64,000 nucleotides of DNA from Megaustenia siamemsis (taxonomy: Eukaryota; Mollusca; Gastropoda; Stylommatophora; Ariophantidae): NCBI GenBank assembly GCA_032433765.1, contig JAVIAB010000160.1, positions 40,111,617-40,175,616 on the forward strand, in the 5' to 3' direction. Below the pieces are notes generated by a model that saw only the letters and a list, made by a program, of their open reading frames with translations, made no database searches and was not told the origin of the DNA. Each line of letters starts with the position of its first letter. The stretch's first letter is position 1. This document shows positions 31,617 to 43,113 of the stretch, in pieces. The translations under genes and the position numbers were made by a program.

Positions 31617-34609
31617 AAAGAGGCATGTTCAGAACACGAAAGACGAACATGGCTGACCACCGTGAAAGAGATTGGAGCCTCATCACGTACCAGTCCAGAG
31701 GAAGCCATGGAGAGTCGGAGAAATTCGAACTTATGTCGGAGGAAAGATCTTAAAATAAGTACTTGGAATGTTAGGACTCTATATCAACATGGGAAATTGG
31801 AAAATCTAATTCAAGAAGCAGAACGAATAAATATAGATATTTTAGGCATATCAGAGACTAGATGGAAGGAATGTGGGTACATTGAAGACGAAAAATATAC
31901 ATTTATATACTCAGGAAACACAACAGAACATCAAAGGGGGTAGGAATACTGATAAAAAGAGAGCTACAAAAATATATAAGTACCCACTGGACATACAGTG
32001 ATAGGATTATACTACTCAAGTTGAAAGCAAAACCATTCGACATAGCAATAATATGCACCTACTCAAGACTACACAGATGAACAAATAGAGGCATACTATG
32101 AAGACCTAAATAAAGTTATGAAGCAAGTGAAATCTTCAGACATCTTGATTGTAATGGGTGACATGAACGCTAAAGTAGGAAAAGGTAGATATAAGACAAT
32201 TATAGGAAATCATGGTTTAGGAAAAAGAAATGACAGAGGAGAAAGATTAATACAATTCTGTGAAGAAAACAGGCTGATAATATGTAACACCTACTTTGAG
32301 CAAGAGAAAAGGAAACTATAAACATGGAAAAGCCCTGGAGATAGGAAGAGGAATCAAATAGATTACATAATGATAAAAGAAAGGTTCCGTAACAGCGTAA
32401 AGAAAGCCAAAACCTACCCAGGAGCAGATATTAATTCTGATCACAATCCTGTAATGATTAAAATGAAAATCAAACTAAAGAGAAACAAGCAAAAATCTGA
32501 TTCATCAACAAACCCACTCGACATAACAGCTTTAAATCAAAAAGATATTAAAGATACCTATACAATACAAGTAAAGAACACATACCAGAAGCTGCTAGAG
32601 GAAGGAATTGAACAATACAGAAGAGAAAATCCTGATGAAAAAGTAACAACCAAATGGCAATGCATAAAGAAAAGCATACAAAAAGCCTGCGACACCTTAC
32701 CCAAAAGAGAAAAGAACAAAAAACAAAAATGGATAACTAACACCATCTTAGAAAAAATGGAAGAAAGGAGACAAGCGAAGAACACTGCCCAATACAATAA
32801 AATAGATAATGAGATACGCAAAATGTGCAAAAAGGCAAAAGAAGACTGGCTCAGCCAAAAATGTAGAGAAATAGAAACTATGGAAAGCAAACAAGACCTA
32901 AGAGGAATGCACACAGAAATAAAGAGAATGACTAATAAAAATAAAAAAGCCACAGAAGGTGGATGCATTGCAGACAAAAAAGGAAAAATGCTAACAGACA
33001 ATAAGGATATCATAGATAGATGGCAGGAATATATAACAGAACTATTTCATGATCAAAGGGACAAGAAACCAGTTATAAAATGTACATCAGGCTATAAAAT
33101 CTTAAAATCTGAGGTGGAAAAAGCTATAAAAACAATGAAAAGGGGAAAAGCAGCAGGACCTGAAAGCATACAGATAGAGATGATACAGGCACTTGAAGAT
33201 TTTGGCATTGAAGTGATTACAGACATATGCAACGACATATACCACACAGGATACATACCAAATGAACTAAAAACATCAACTTTCATTGCATTGCCTAAAA
33301 AGAATGGTGCAGTTGAATGCAGTGACTTTAGAACAATAAGCCTAATGAGCCATGTTACATAAATCTTGCTAAAAGTTATACAAGGAAGGATTCAGAATAA
33401 AATCAATACTGAATTAGATGAGCAGCAATTTGGATTTAGGAAAAATAGCGGGACAAAAGAAGCCATATTCTGCATGAGAACATTAATCGAAAAATACACA
33501 GAAGTAAACAAACCAATATATGCCTGCTTCATAGACTACACCAAAGCTTTTGATAGAGTACACCACAAACAACTTATACAATGCCTAAAAGAGATACATC
33601 TAGATGACATGGATATACGACTAATATGCAATCTATACTGGGAGCAAACAGCAATAATAAAATATAACAAAGATTTCTCTACACCCATTGATATAAAAAG
33701 AGGAGTAAGACAAGGATGCATCCTATCACCAAGCTTGTTCAATCTATACACTGAGCAAATCTTTAAAAACATCATAGAGATGCCAGGCCTACAAATTAAT
33801 GGAAAGATAATCAATAACCTAAGATATGCTGACGATACTGTACTACTAGCAGAAAATCCTAAAGACCTACAACAATTACTTAATGAAATAAACACGACAA
33901 GCAAAAAATATGGACTAGATATGAATATCAAAAAGACTAAAACTATGATCATAAACAAAGAAAATACTCAAAACCCACAAGTGGATATCAAAGTTGAAGG
34001 AATAGACCTGGAGACAATTCAGAACTACAACTACCTTGGACATACTATAACCAGTGATGGAAAATGTACAACTGAAATAAACAAAAGAATAGGAATGGCA
34101 AAAAGTAATTTTAATGTCATGAAGGACATACTAACATCAAAACAAATAACACCAGAGCTAAAACTAAGAATAGCAAAATGTTACATCTTCTCAATATTCC
34201 TATATGGTGCTGAAACATGGACATTAGACAAGAAAACAGAACAGAGAATTGAAGCCTTTGAAATGTGGATATATAGAAGAATAGGTAGAATTGGATGGAA
34301 GGAAAAGAAAACAAATGACAAAGTCTTAAAACAACTAAAAATGAAAAGAGAACTTCTGAACACAATTAGAACAAGACAAATGCGATTCTTAGGCCATGTT
34401 AAAAGACACAAGAGCCTACTGAAAGTGATCCTGGAGGGGAAAATACAAGGTAAAAGAGGCAGAGGCAGACCAAGATTAACATGGACGAGTAACATCAAAA
34501 GATGGACAAATCAACCGATGACAACCTGCACCATCAAAGCAAGAGATAGAGCAAAATGGCGCTCCATGGTAGCCAACCTTCGTTGCGGAGACGGCACTCA
34601 ATGATGATG
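31617..34609 (+). mobile_element. LINE-B, full-length RTE-like retrotransposon inserted in LINE-A2, 11-bp target duplication
   Basis: The 2993-bp element lies between direct repeats agatataagat at 31606-31616 and 34610-34620, both part of the host LINE-A2 sequence. It has a leader of about 90 bases, one endonuclease-reverse transcriptase frame and a tail ending caatgatgatg. It differs clearly from LINE-A in protein sequence while sharing the same domain order. Other LINE-B pieces lie at 12381, 30196, 40258, 43279 and 47148. Confidence 0.95.
31707..34604 (+). pseudogene. LINE-B endonuclease-reverse transcriptase, four lesions
   Basis: The ATG at 31707 is the first in the frame leading to the endonuclease. 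Endonuclease landmarks are STWNVRTL near 31758, LGISETRW near 31840, MGDMNAKVG near 32155 and NSDHNPVMIK near 32434. Reverse transcriptase landmarks are [10 protein letters not shown] (33525-33554), RGVRQGCILSPSLFN (near 33700) and NLRYADDTVLL (33816-33848). The tail has YGAETWTLDKKTEQ, RFLGHVKRH and GRGRPRLTWTSNIKRW. Lesions are a one-base loss near 31938, about eight bases lost near 32057, TAA at 32319 and TAA at 33360. The stretch 33366-34604 (412 codons) is uninterrupted. So few breaks suggest a fairly young copy. Confidence 0.94.
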
Positions 34610-34620
34610 AGATATAAGAT

Positions 34621-34675
34621 TGTGGAAGGACATGAACGCCTACGCCAACCGGTATGGCACAGGATGATGATTGCC
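34621..34675 (+). mobile_element. LINE-A2 3' fragment, second part
   Basis: After the duplicated agatataagat the A2 text resumes as tgtggaaggacatgaacgcc and ends ccggtatggcacaggatgat. Confidence 0.85.
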
Positions 34676-35190
34676 TTATAAACAAGAATCAAGTGAAAGA
34701 ACGTCAATTAAAGAGACAAAGCCACGTGAATATTCATCAAGTGTGGCTGCAACAACATTGTGTGGAACTGTGGGTAGATCGGAGAAGACATGATCAAAGA
34801 CTCGTTAATTGTTGATCTCCCTGACAAGCTGCGAAACACAGAAAGTGATCAAATATTTTTGGTTGATGATGTACCTATTTTCAGGAAACTACTACTGATG
34901 CATGGCAAGAGAAAGGGGGGAGGGAGACAGAGTTAAATAACCTTAAATGGGTGCGGCCGTACAGTTAAATATGCGTACATAGCTAGCAGAGATAGCAATG
35001 CGAAGGTAAACATTTTAGAAAGATTAATGGTAATGTTACCCTTTCATGTGATTTTGTAATGTGATATATCAGATATTTCATTTAAGTGGGCGTGGAATGA
35101 TCACAGGATTTTTCTTAAAATCGCAACCCGTTTGTAAGAGAATGCCAAGTATGTTGAGTACATGAACTAACAGTAGAACGTAGTCAGCGT
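34676..35190. other. Unassigned sequence
   Basis: No domain, RNA gene or element copy is recognisable. Confidence 0.4.
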
Positions 35191-35194
35191 TGGT

Positions 35195-35390
35195 GCATGT
35201 TCGATTATAACTTCAGATAGTAGATGTACAGCCGAAGCTAAGTGTAGAATACTTCAGTACAAAGACCCTATGTCCCAAAGGGTGAGATGAATTTTACCTA
35301 CTCAACACACCTTTGATCGTGGAAGTAATGTAAAGAGGAAGTTTTGTTCTGACGATTGAAAGCGAACCATGGACAATCGGAGAGTAGAAA
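35195..35390 (+). mobile_element. Old LINE-A-like reverse transcriptase shred
   Basis: Fragments ITSDSRCTAEAKCRI and VLTIESEPWTIGE resemble the LINE-A stretch LTSDGRCTKEVRCRM and LTYGCESWTIGQ, in shifted frames. Badly decayed. Confidence 0.5.
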
Positions 35391-35447
35391 ATAACATCTC
35401 CGGTTGTAGTTTGTACACAAAATATGTTAAAAATCCATCGGGAAGCT

Positions 35448-35707
35448 GAGCCGCGATAGCTCAGTGTTAGTGAACGATACTACAAAGGACAAGCTGTAGG
35501 GTTCGATCCCAACCGACGGCTTCCGGTTCACCCAGTCTTTAATGGGTAACAGATTTTTTTCTGGGAAAGTAAAGCGGCACGGGCGTAATACCGACCACAT
35601 TACCCCAAAAATCATGTGCCTAAGGTCTGTAAAATATAAGGTCACTAACACCATATTCCCTATACGTCACTTGGAGTGACGGGGGTACTTTACTTTTTTT
35701 ACTTTTA
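35448..35707 (+). mobile_element. SINE-1 copy with perfect 12-bp target duplication
   Basis: The head gagccgcgatagctcagtg has lost a base of the usual ggtt. The flanks share catcgggaagct exactly (35436-35447 and 35708-35719). The tail is tactttactttttttacttt. Confidence 0.95.
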
Positions 35708-35769
35708 CATCGGGAAGCTTAAAAGAAATGGTAACGAGGTTGGTGCGAAAAGGGTCAATGCAAAGTTAA

Positions 35770-36027
35770 AGTTTACCAACATCAGGCGAAAAAAATCACC
35801 AGTTTGTGACCTTGTAGTAGTGAAGAAATAAGAATATACACTCGTGGCTAAAAAATCAAGTTTATGCGAACATTTGCTGTATCTGTTTTTCTATACGAAA
35901 TGTGAAACATGGACCCTTACAGCCGAGCTACAGACGAAAGCACAAACTATGGAGGTGAAAAGTTATCGTGGGGTTTTGGACACCTCTTACTTAAATCGTG
36001 CCAAAAATGAAAAAGTTCCCGAAAAGA
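35770..36027 (+). mobile_element. LINE-I reverse transcriptase thumb fragment
   Basis: The + strand reads CETWTLTAELQTKAQTMEVK then SYRGVLDTSYLNRAKNEKVP and EKIIK, a recurrent LINE thumb motif (CESWTLTxxLxxxIQxxExxxxRxLL). It abuts a minus-strand LINE-A end at 36028. Confidence 0.72.
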
Positions 36028-36225
36028 TCATCAAGTCCCATGCCTGCTGGTGTAGGTGATCATGTCTCTCCACAACTTTCGATCTCGACAGTTATTTATA
36101 ATTTCTGTTGTTGACCTTCTGCCAAGCCATTCACTTAAACTATCTGGTACTTTTTCTCTTTGCTTCCCTTTCTCTCTTTGTCCCTCAATTTTCTCAGTGT
36201 TCACAATATATTCCTGCTTTTCCCT
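36028..36225 (-). mobile_element. LINE-A 3' fragment
   Basis: The + strand starts gatcatcaagtcccatgcct and contains ggtgatcatgtctctccaca, ending near cacaatatattcctgct. A 5'-truncated minus copy wedged between two other LINE fragments. Confidence 0.87.
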
Positions 36226-36227
36226 TC

Positions 36228-36475
36228 TCTAACAACTTAAATGGTTTGGCCACCTGGTCAGAATGAATCCTCACCAATCACCATCAAAAGCGTTCTTCTC
36301 AAGAATGCATGGAAAAAGACCAAGAGGAAGACCCAGAAGAAGATGGACAGATGCAGTGATAGAGACATGTAACAACAAAGGAAAATCACAAATTCAGACA
36401 GTTCGAGCAGCTCAAGAACGACAAATGATATAAACCACGACACCTTTTAGGTATCAGTGAAAAGAGAAAAGAAGA
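36228..36475 (+). mobile_element. LINE-C 3' fragment
   Basis: Encodes LKWFGHLVRMNPHQSPSK, RPRGRPRRRWTDAVIETCNN and QTVRAAQERQMI, then a 3' end cacgaca-ccttttaggtatcag. It matches the longer LINE-C piece at 39250-39990. Confidence 0.87.
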
Positions 36476-36524
36476 AAGAAAGAAGAAGTTCCCTTCTCAT
36501 ACTTGCTTGCGTACGCCCTAAGGT

Positions 36525-36660
36525 AAATCCTGAAGGATTATACTTCCTTGTCATCCGCCCTTAATAGGACGTTTAATAGGCGTGTCTGAATTGTGTTGTG
36601 GTTTGCAGTATAACTGTGATATTTGCGCCTTTCGGCCCAACACATCCGATCTCAGCACGT
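36525..36660 (+). mobile_element. SINE-7 module
   Basis: Shares gtcatccgcccttaa-ggacg, ggtttgcagtataactgtga and cggcccaacacatccgat with copies near 47865 and 48449. The ttaaaaggacgttaaat phrase is familiar as a lophotrochozoan SINE tail (memory-based). Confidence 0.7.
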
Positions 36661-36729
36661 TACCTTCTCATAACATGGCCTACAATGATGATTGCTTGTT
36701 CCTAATATTGGATACAAAAGTATTTGTTG

Positions 36730-37640
36730 GTGAATGAATGTTGTATTCTGTATTTGTCAGTGAATGTATTTGTTGGTGAGTGAACGGTGTATTCTGTGTT
36801 TGATAGTGAACGTATTTGTTGGCGATCGAACGTTATATTTTGTAATTGTTAGTGAATGTATTTGTTAGTGAATGTATTTGTTAATGAATGAACGTTGTAT
36901 GTTGCATTTATTATTGAGTGAATATCCTATTCTGTATTTCTTGGTAAGTGATTATTTTATACTGTATTTTTTTTTTGCGAGCGAATGTTGTTTTCTGTAT
37001 TAATGATGAATGTTGTATTCTATGTTTGTTGGTGAATGTTGCATTCTGCATTTGTTGGGGAGTAAATGTTATTTTCTGTATGAATGATGAATGTTGTATT
37101 CTGCATTTGTTGGGGAGTGAATGTTGCTTTCTGTATTAACGACGAATGATGCATTCTGCATTTGTTAGGGAGTGAATGTTGCTTTCTGTATTAACGACGA
37201 ATGTTGCATTCTGCATTTGTTAGGGAGTGAATGTTGCTTTCTGTATTAACGACGAATGTTGCATTCTGCATTTGTTAGGGAGTGAATGTTGCTTTCTGTA
37301 TTAACGACGAATGTTGCATTCTGCATTAGTTGGGGAGTGAATGTTGTATTCTATGTTTGTTGGTGAATGTTGCATTCTGCATTTGTTGGGGAGTGAATGT
37401 TGTTTTCTGTATTAATGATGAATGCTGTATTCTATGTTTGTTGGTGAATGTTGCATTCTGCATTTGTTGGGGAGTGAATGTTGCTTTCTGTATTAATGAT
37501 GAATGTTGTATTCTGCATTTGTTGGGGAGTGAATGTTGCTTTCTGTATTAACGACGAATGTTGCATTCTGCATTTGTTGGGGAGCAAATGTTGCTTTCTG
37601 TATTAACGACGAATGTTGTATTCTGTATTTGGAGAACAAC
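36730..37640. repeat. Minisatellite of about 28 bp with 56-bp dimers
   Basis: Variants of gaatgttgcattctgcattt and gaatgttgctttctgtatta alternate. In the 37140-37330 stretch a 56-57 base dimer is perfect over several copies. Cysteine-rich frames such as CCILCLLVNVAFCICWG result from the repeat and are not genes. Confidence 0.92.
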
Positions 37641-38281
37641 ATAAAGAATTAGAAAGAGAGAATACATCTAACGTTTAACAACACAGAGGCACCAAGAAGA
37701 GACAGACAAGATCAGATATAAGTGACACAATTTTCGACACAACCTGCCGAGCGTTGGCCTGTCACCAGCATAGGCGGATGAAGATGAATGAATACATGGG
37801 GAATAAGGTTCTGACAGGATTGATTAATGGAGGATACGCCTTTGGATTGAAGGTCGAGGGAGCGTTGGGACGTAATGAATGAAAATGTGTGGCCCCAGAT
37901 TGTGTCTCCTAAGGGAGGTAAACGACTTGATTGATTAATGGCATCTGCCTGGTTGGTAAGGAGAAAGGGAGATAATTAGTTAACTTGATTCTCTATGACT
38001 TAAGCCTACTTGTCGAGCTGTATACTCAACTTTCTAAATATAACAATATTTTCGTTTGTGATATTTGATTAATTTTTATACATTTTACAGTAAAGCCAAA
38101 GGGGGGAACTGATCAAAAGTATAATAGTTAGGATTAACAATGCTGGTTTAAAGTGCACAAACTTGGAAATATTAACTTTACAAGTGTTAACAACTAATGT
38201 GAATTTATCAATTATGATTTTATTTCGGAGTTACATGAAATGTAGATGTTTTTTTTTTTGTTTTTTTTATATCTCTATCCT
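37641..38281. other. Unassigned sequence
   Basis: No domain or element recognised; T runs near 38250-38270. Confidence 0.4.
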
Positions 38282-39005
38282 GTCACCGGAAGAGAGAAAA
38301 CGGGCGAGAAAGTGAAAGAGAGAAAACGGGCGAGAGATTGAAAGAGAGAAAACGGGCGAGAGATTGAAAGAGAGAAAACGGGCGAGAAAGTGAAAGAGAG
38401 AAAACGGGCGAGAGATTGAAAGAGAGAAAACGGGCGAGAAAGTGAAATAGAGAAAACGGGCGAGAGATTGAAAGAGAGAAAACGGGCGAGAGATTGAAAG
38501 GGAGAAAACGAGCGAGAGATTGAAAGAGAGAAAACGGGCGAGAAAGTGAAATAGAGAAAACGGGCGAGAGATTGAAAGGGAGAAAACGGGCGAGAAAGTG
38601 AAAGAGAGAAAACGGGCGAGAGATTGAAAGAGAGAAAACGGGCGAGAGATTGAACGGGAGAAAACGGGCGAGAGATTGAAAGGGAGAAAACGGGCGAGAG
38701 ATTGAAAGGAAGAAAACGGGTGAGAGATTGAAAGGGAGAAAACGGGCGAGAGATTGAAAGGGAGAAAACGGGCGAGAGATTGAAAGGGAGAAAACGGACG
38801 AGAAAGTGAAAGAGAGAAAACGGGCGAGAGATTGAAAGGGAGAAAACGGCCGAGAGATTGAAAGGGAGAAAACGGGCGAGAGATTGAAAGGGAGAAAACG
38901 GGCGAGAGATTGAAAGGGAGAAAACGGCCGAGAGATTGAAAGGGAGAAAACTGGCGAGCGATTGAAAGGGAGAAAACGGGCGAGAGATTGAAAGGGAGAA
39001 AACGA
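38282..39005. repeat. 26-bp minisatellite, about 28 copies
   Basis: The unit gagaaaacgggcgagagatt plus gaaaga repeats every 26 bases, with gaaagt/gagatt and agagag/agggag variants. Minus-strand SLSISRPFSPFQ frames of 255 and 283 codons arise from a 78-base frame cycle and are not genes. Confidence 0.96.
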
Positions 39006-39249
39006 GCAAGTGAGAGAAATCGAGAATGAAAATGAGGGTTGTATACACATTTATAACCAACATAATTTGAGCAGTGGTGTTAAAGAGACAGGAGGTTTGA
39101 TGTGTAAGCTCCCTTGGTAATGTCAATATTGTTTCTGTAGAATGTTGCTGTTTCCATTTTTAAGCACAAGCCGTTTTTTTTTTTAAATTTTTTTTATTGT
39201 GGTTTAATATAAGTTACAAATCTGGAAACAACCAACAATAAGGAGGAAA
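39006..39249. other. Unassigned, T-rich stretch near 39175-39200
   Basis: No recognisable feature. Confidence 0.35.
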
Positions 39250-39990
39250 CAAATAAAAACTTAAGAGGTAGAAAACTCCAACATCAAAGAGCTACCACTC
39301 TTAGCAGATGACCAATGCCTAATATATGAGGATGAAAACCTGCTACAACAGCATATCACATCTCTAGATAAAAGTTGTACAAACTACAGTATGAAAATTA
39401 ATACGGCAAAAACAGAGGCTATGAAAATAAGCAAATTAAGACACCCACTAAAATACAAAAAAGCAAATGCTGTCACATCCCAGCTTTCACCATTGTTAAG
39501 ACATCCAACCATTTCTATGGCAACTAAACAACAAATGATAAATAGCATTTTCATACCGACTTTGTGCTATGAAAGTCAAACATGGACCCTTTCTAAATCA
39601 CATTTATGAAAGATCAAATCATGTGAGATGCGATGCACGAGAAAAGCATCAAACAACACAATAAGAGATATAATGAAATGAAACCATAAGAAAAATGGTA
39701 GGAATAAAACCCTGCCAAGAATATATAGAACAACAACAACTTAAATGGTTGGGCCACCTGGTCAGAATGAATCCTCACCAATCACCATCAAGGGCGTTCT
39801 TCTCGAGGATGCATGAAAAAAGACCTAGAGGAAGACCTAGAAGAAGATGGATATATGCAGTGATAGAGACATGTAACAACAAAGGAAAATCACTAATTCA
39901 GACAGTTCGAGCAGCGCAAGAACGACAAATGATATAACCACGACACCTTTTCGGTATCGGTGAGAAAGAGAAAAGAAGAAAGAATATAAC
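39250..39990 (+). pseudogene. LINE-C reverse transcriptase C-terminal part, decayed
   Basis: The + strand has NIKELPLLADDQCLIYEDEN (motif C, ADD), SMKINTAKTEAMKISKLRHP and TLCYESQTWTLSKSHL. A frame change then gives EYIEQQQLKWLGHLVRMNP, RPRGRPRRRW and IQTVRAAQERQMI ending near 39937. Everything upstream of motif C is missing and about 60 codons after the KISK motif seem deleted. The 3' end is shared with 36228-36475. Confidence 0.85.
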
Positions 39991-40257
39991 TCACAAGAGT
40001 TAGCCTGAGCTTGAGCGGAGTGTGTCTCACCAAGTGTTTGGGAAAACTAGCAAAACGACTTTGAAAGCATTGAGACAAGAGTAAAGAATGGAAACACGAA
40101 ACATGGGAAGATAGAATGGAAAGATGTGGCTCGAAATTATAATAATGTTGGGAAAGAAAAGTACTTGTATGAAGTACAAGTTCATGTAGTGTTTGGGAAC
40201 GCGGGAGGGGGGGGGGGGGTGAGGGGGCCGGGCTGTAGGCTGCAAGGTTTAAAAGTA

Positions 40258-40889
40258 TGACGTCGGCATCAAGATAGGAGTATCCCTGGTTTAAAGTTCA
40301 GAACTGCAACTACCTTGGACACACTATAACCAGTGATGGAAAATGTACAACTGTAATGAAGAAAAGAATAGGAATGGTAAAAAGTAATTTTAATGCCATG
40401 AAAAATATACTAACATTAAAACAAATAACACCAGGGCTAAAACTAAGAATAGCAAAATGTTACTTCTTCTCAAGATTCCTGTATGGTGCAGAAACATGGA
40501 TATTAGACCAGAAAACAGAACAGAGAATTGAAGCCTTTGAAATGTGGATTTATGGAAGAGTAGGTAGAATTGGATGGAAAGAAAAGAAAACAAACGAGGA
40601 AGTTTTAAAACAACTAAAAATGAAAAGAGAACTACTAAACACAATTAGAGCAAGACAAATGAAATTTTGGGGGCATGTTAAAAGATACAGCAGCACAGTA
40701 AAAGTAATATTGGAAGGGAAAATACTAGGTAAAAGAGGCAGAGGCAGACCAAGACTAACATGGACGAGTAACATCAAAAGATGGATAAGTCAGCCTATGA
40801 CAATCTGCACAATCAAAGCAAGAGACAGTAGAATGTAGCTACATGGTAGCCAACCTTCGATGCGGAGACGGCACTCAATGATGATGATG
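40258..40889 (+). mobile_element. LINE-B2 3' fragment
   Basis: Includes an uninterrupted 160-codon tail (40356-40838: MKKRIGMVKSNFNAMKNILT, YGAETWILDQKTEQRIEAFE, GRGRPRLTWTSNIKRW). It differs consistently from LINE-B, so I call it B2. Its 5' part, ggcatcaagataggagtatc, is shared with the minus copy at 43279-43909. It ends caatgatgatgatga. Confidence 0.9.
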
Positions 40890-40915
40890 AAAATCCACCA
40901 GAAGTGGTGGATTTT
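40890..40915. repeat. Perfect 10-bp hairpin after the LINE-B2 end
   Basis: AAAATCCACC at 40890-40899 pairs with GGTGGATTTT at 40906-40915 across a six-base loop. It resembles a bacterial terminator in shape, but in this context it is more likely a chance or target-site feature. Confidence 0.85.
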
Positions 40916-41358
40916 TATTTTTTTTTCAAGTAGGAAAAATTAATCTGTGGTTTCTTTATGACGTTACCTTTCCCTGATAACTTGGGTAGTGATATCCGAT
41001 CTCTCTCGGATAACAACAATAAACAGGAGGTTCCGTGTGCACTCGCGCACGTTAAAGAACACTTTGTCAGTTAGAATAGAAAAGAATAGGCTATAAATAT
41101 GGTCGCTGCCCGGGCGAATTTGTTACCAGAAAATTACCGCGCCGTAGATCGCAGGCCGTGTTGCGGAGTTCGTGCACATTGCCAGGATTTTCCTCGGATT
41201 TTCTCGGGGGGGGGGGGGGGGGGGGAAGGAGGATAGCAGAGTACCTATGGGTTGGCCAGGTATGCAGTGATGATAATCCTAACAACAAGCAAACTGACAT
41301 GTTTAAAAAATAATTGGATATAATTGAGACAAGTGGTCAGCGTTGTAAAGTAAAGCAC
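40916..41358. other. Unassigned sequence with a G run
   Basis: A homopolymer of about 20 G lies near 41206-41226. Nothing else recognised. Confidence 0.45.
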
Positions 41359-41369
41359 ATCGCATGGAT

Positions 41370-42031
41370 CGTCCTCATCAAGTGCCGGGCCTGCTGGCGT
41401 AGGTGATCATGCCTCTCCACAACTTTCGATCACGACAGTTATTTATCATTTATGTTGTTGTTTGACCTTCTGCCAAGCCATTCTCTTAAGCTGTCTGCTA
41501 TTGTTTTTCCTCTTTGCTTCCCTCTATCTCTTCGTCCCTCAATTTTCCCAGTTGTTACAATATATTTCAGTTGTTCTCTTCTCATTACATGGCCAAAAAA
41601 TGATGATTGTTTCTTCCTAATATTGGAAATTATCTCTCTTTTTGCTTTGACCTCTTTCAGAACATTTTCATTACTCTTCTTAGCTGTCTATGGTATTCTT
41701 AACATTCTTCTGTAAAACCACATTTCTACAGACTCCAGTGATTTTCTTGTCTGTTGTCCTATTGTCCATGATCCACATCCATATGTTAAGACTAGCTCTA
41801 CAGCAGTTCGGGTACTTTTACCTGCTACTGTGTGCAGTAAACAGTACAACCTGTGGCTGCCTTGCAGGTAAGCTCGAGAGATCAAAAGGCTAAGGAAGAG
41901 TACCCCGAAGGAAAACAACGCCACTGCTTTGTGGGTGAGACTTTTTGGTCAAAGGCTAGAGGAACCAACCGTAAATAAACCGACGGAAGGCAACAGAAAA
42001 CCACCGTCGTAACTTCTTTGTACAATCATGA
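41370..42031 (-). mobile_element. LINE-A insertion with 5' inversion (twin-priming structure)
   Basis: The left part, 41370 to about 41803, is the LINE-A 3' end in minus orientation (tcatcaagtgccgggcctgc through RT text reading LTYGCGSWTIGQQTRKSLES on the minus strand). The right part, about 41807-42036, is the LINE-A 5' leader in + orientation (tacctgctactgtgtgcagt to acaatcatgaatcgc), matching 16262-16498. The flanks share atcgcatggat (41359-41369 and 42032-42042). The middle of the element is absent. Confidence 0.88.
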
Positions 42032-42089
42032 ATCGCATGGATATGATTATGAATATAAAGATAAATAATCAAACTGAGGATATTGTTTT

Positions 42090-42290
42090 AGAGCGCCGTT
42101 GGCACAGTGGCTTGCGTGATGTCATGAGTGAAGATGGGTTCAATTCTATCTACCGCCGACTCAGCTATAGAAAGAATGGCTGGCAGGGCCGATTAGCACT
42201 GGCCACCACATCTCCTCAACGTGCTGTGTTAAAGGTGAAGGCAGTCTTATAGCAATCTGCTGTTTTGGTAAATGAATCTTTAGTGACCTC
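42090..42290 (+). mobile_element. tRNA-headed SINE-like sequence
   Basis: The head gcgccgttggcacagtggct then gatgggttcaattc fits A and B boxes (ttggcacagtgg, gggttcaattc). An open frame beginning at the LINE-A start codon at 42028 runs through this into 42252; it is a chance fusion and not a gene. Confidence 0.6.
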
Positions 42291-42299
42291 ATTATACCA

Positions 42300-42560
42300 A
42301 GCTTCAGCTACATGTGGTAGTGTGGCCAGTTCTTTTCTTCCGTGCAATTCTTTCCAAAGAGAATATTTCTGGACCCCAAGAGTATTTTTTTTTTGTTCGG
42401 GAAAAAAATATATATTGTTTTAACTTTCATTGAAACCTCCAAAACTTCAGGTTGTCAGGCGAGTTCACAAACCACAGTGCTCATTGTGTTTTAAGCAAAA
42501 AAAAAAAAAATAAATAATAGGGATAAGAAAAAAATAGTAAGATACACCAGCTAAAAAAAT

Positions 42561-42598
<38 letters not shown>

Positions 42599-42642
42599 AA
42601 TAGATTTAATTCATTTTTATGCAGAGAAACGAAATATTATCC
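42300..42642. other. Unassigned, with a GA microsatellite at 42559-42597
   Basis: A and T runs and about 18 GA units are present. No element recognised. Confidence 0.5.
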
Positions 42643-42650
42643 CTCTAGGA

Positions 42651-43113
42651 CAGCGTTTCTTAAACTGTGGTACATAGGCTCCCCCCCCCTTCCCCCAACA
42701 AAAAAAAATTCCGCAGTAACGTCACATGTGGTCCGTGCAGGCTTGATAAAAAGTATATTTTGTAGCTGAATGGAAAACCTGGGGGTCCGTCGCTATAAAA
42801 CATATTTAATGGGGGTTTGTGACTATAAAACATATTTAATGGGGGTTTGTGACTATAAAACGTATTTAATTGGGGTCTGTGACTACAAAACGTATTAAAT
42901 GGGGGTCTGTGACTACAAACGTATTTAATTGGGGTCTGCGACTATAAAGCGTATTAAATGGGGGTCTGTGACTACAAAACGTATTAAATGGGGGTCTGTG
43001 ACTACAAAACGTATTAAATGGGGGTCTGACCTATAAAACGTATTAATTGGGGGTCACGACAATAAAATGTATTTAATTTGGGTCCACGGTAAAGGAGAGT
43101 TTGAGAACCGGTG
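42651..43113. mobile_element. hAT-like non-autonomous element (MITE) with 8-bp target duplication
   Basis: The termini are cagcgtttcttaaact on the left and agtttgagaaccggtg on the right, imperfect inverted repeats of the type CAGxGxTTCTcAAACT known from hAT elements. The flanks carry an exact 8-bp duplication, ctctagga, at 42643-42650 and 43114-43121, the length typical of hAT transposases. No transposase is encoded. About 300 of the 463 bases are an internal 30-bp tandem repeat. Confidence 0.88.
42780..43085. repeat. 30-bp minisatellite inside the hAT-like element, about 10 copies
   Basis: The unit gggggtctgtgactacaaaa plus cgtattaaat repeats every 30 bases with substitutions and a few indels. 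Confidence 0.93.

Noticed and set aside
36948..37551. Cysteine-rich frames resembling secreted peptides
   Set aside because: They are translations of the 28/56-bp array and change frame with unit length.
38275..39126. Minus-strand frames of 255 and 283 codons rich in Ser, Phe and Arg
   Set aside because: Produced by the 26-bp array; the two frames are the same repeat read out of phase.
40890..40920. Rho-independent terminator
   Set aside because: A hairpin with a T run, but the window is eukaryotic and the hairpin directly follows a LINE end.
42028..42252. 75-codon frame that looked like a host protein
   Set aside because: It starts at the LINE-A ATG in the inverted leader and runs through a tRNA-like SINE head with A and B boxes.
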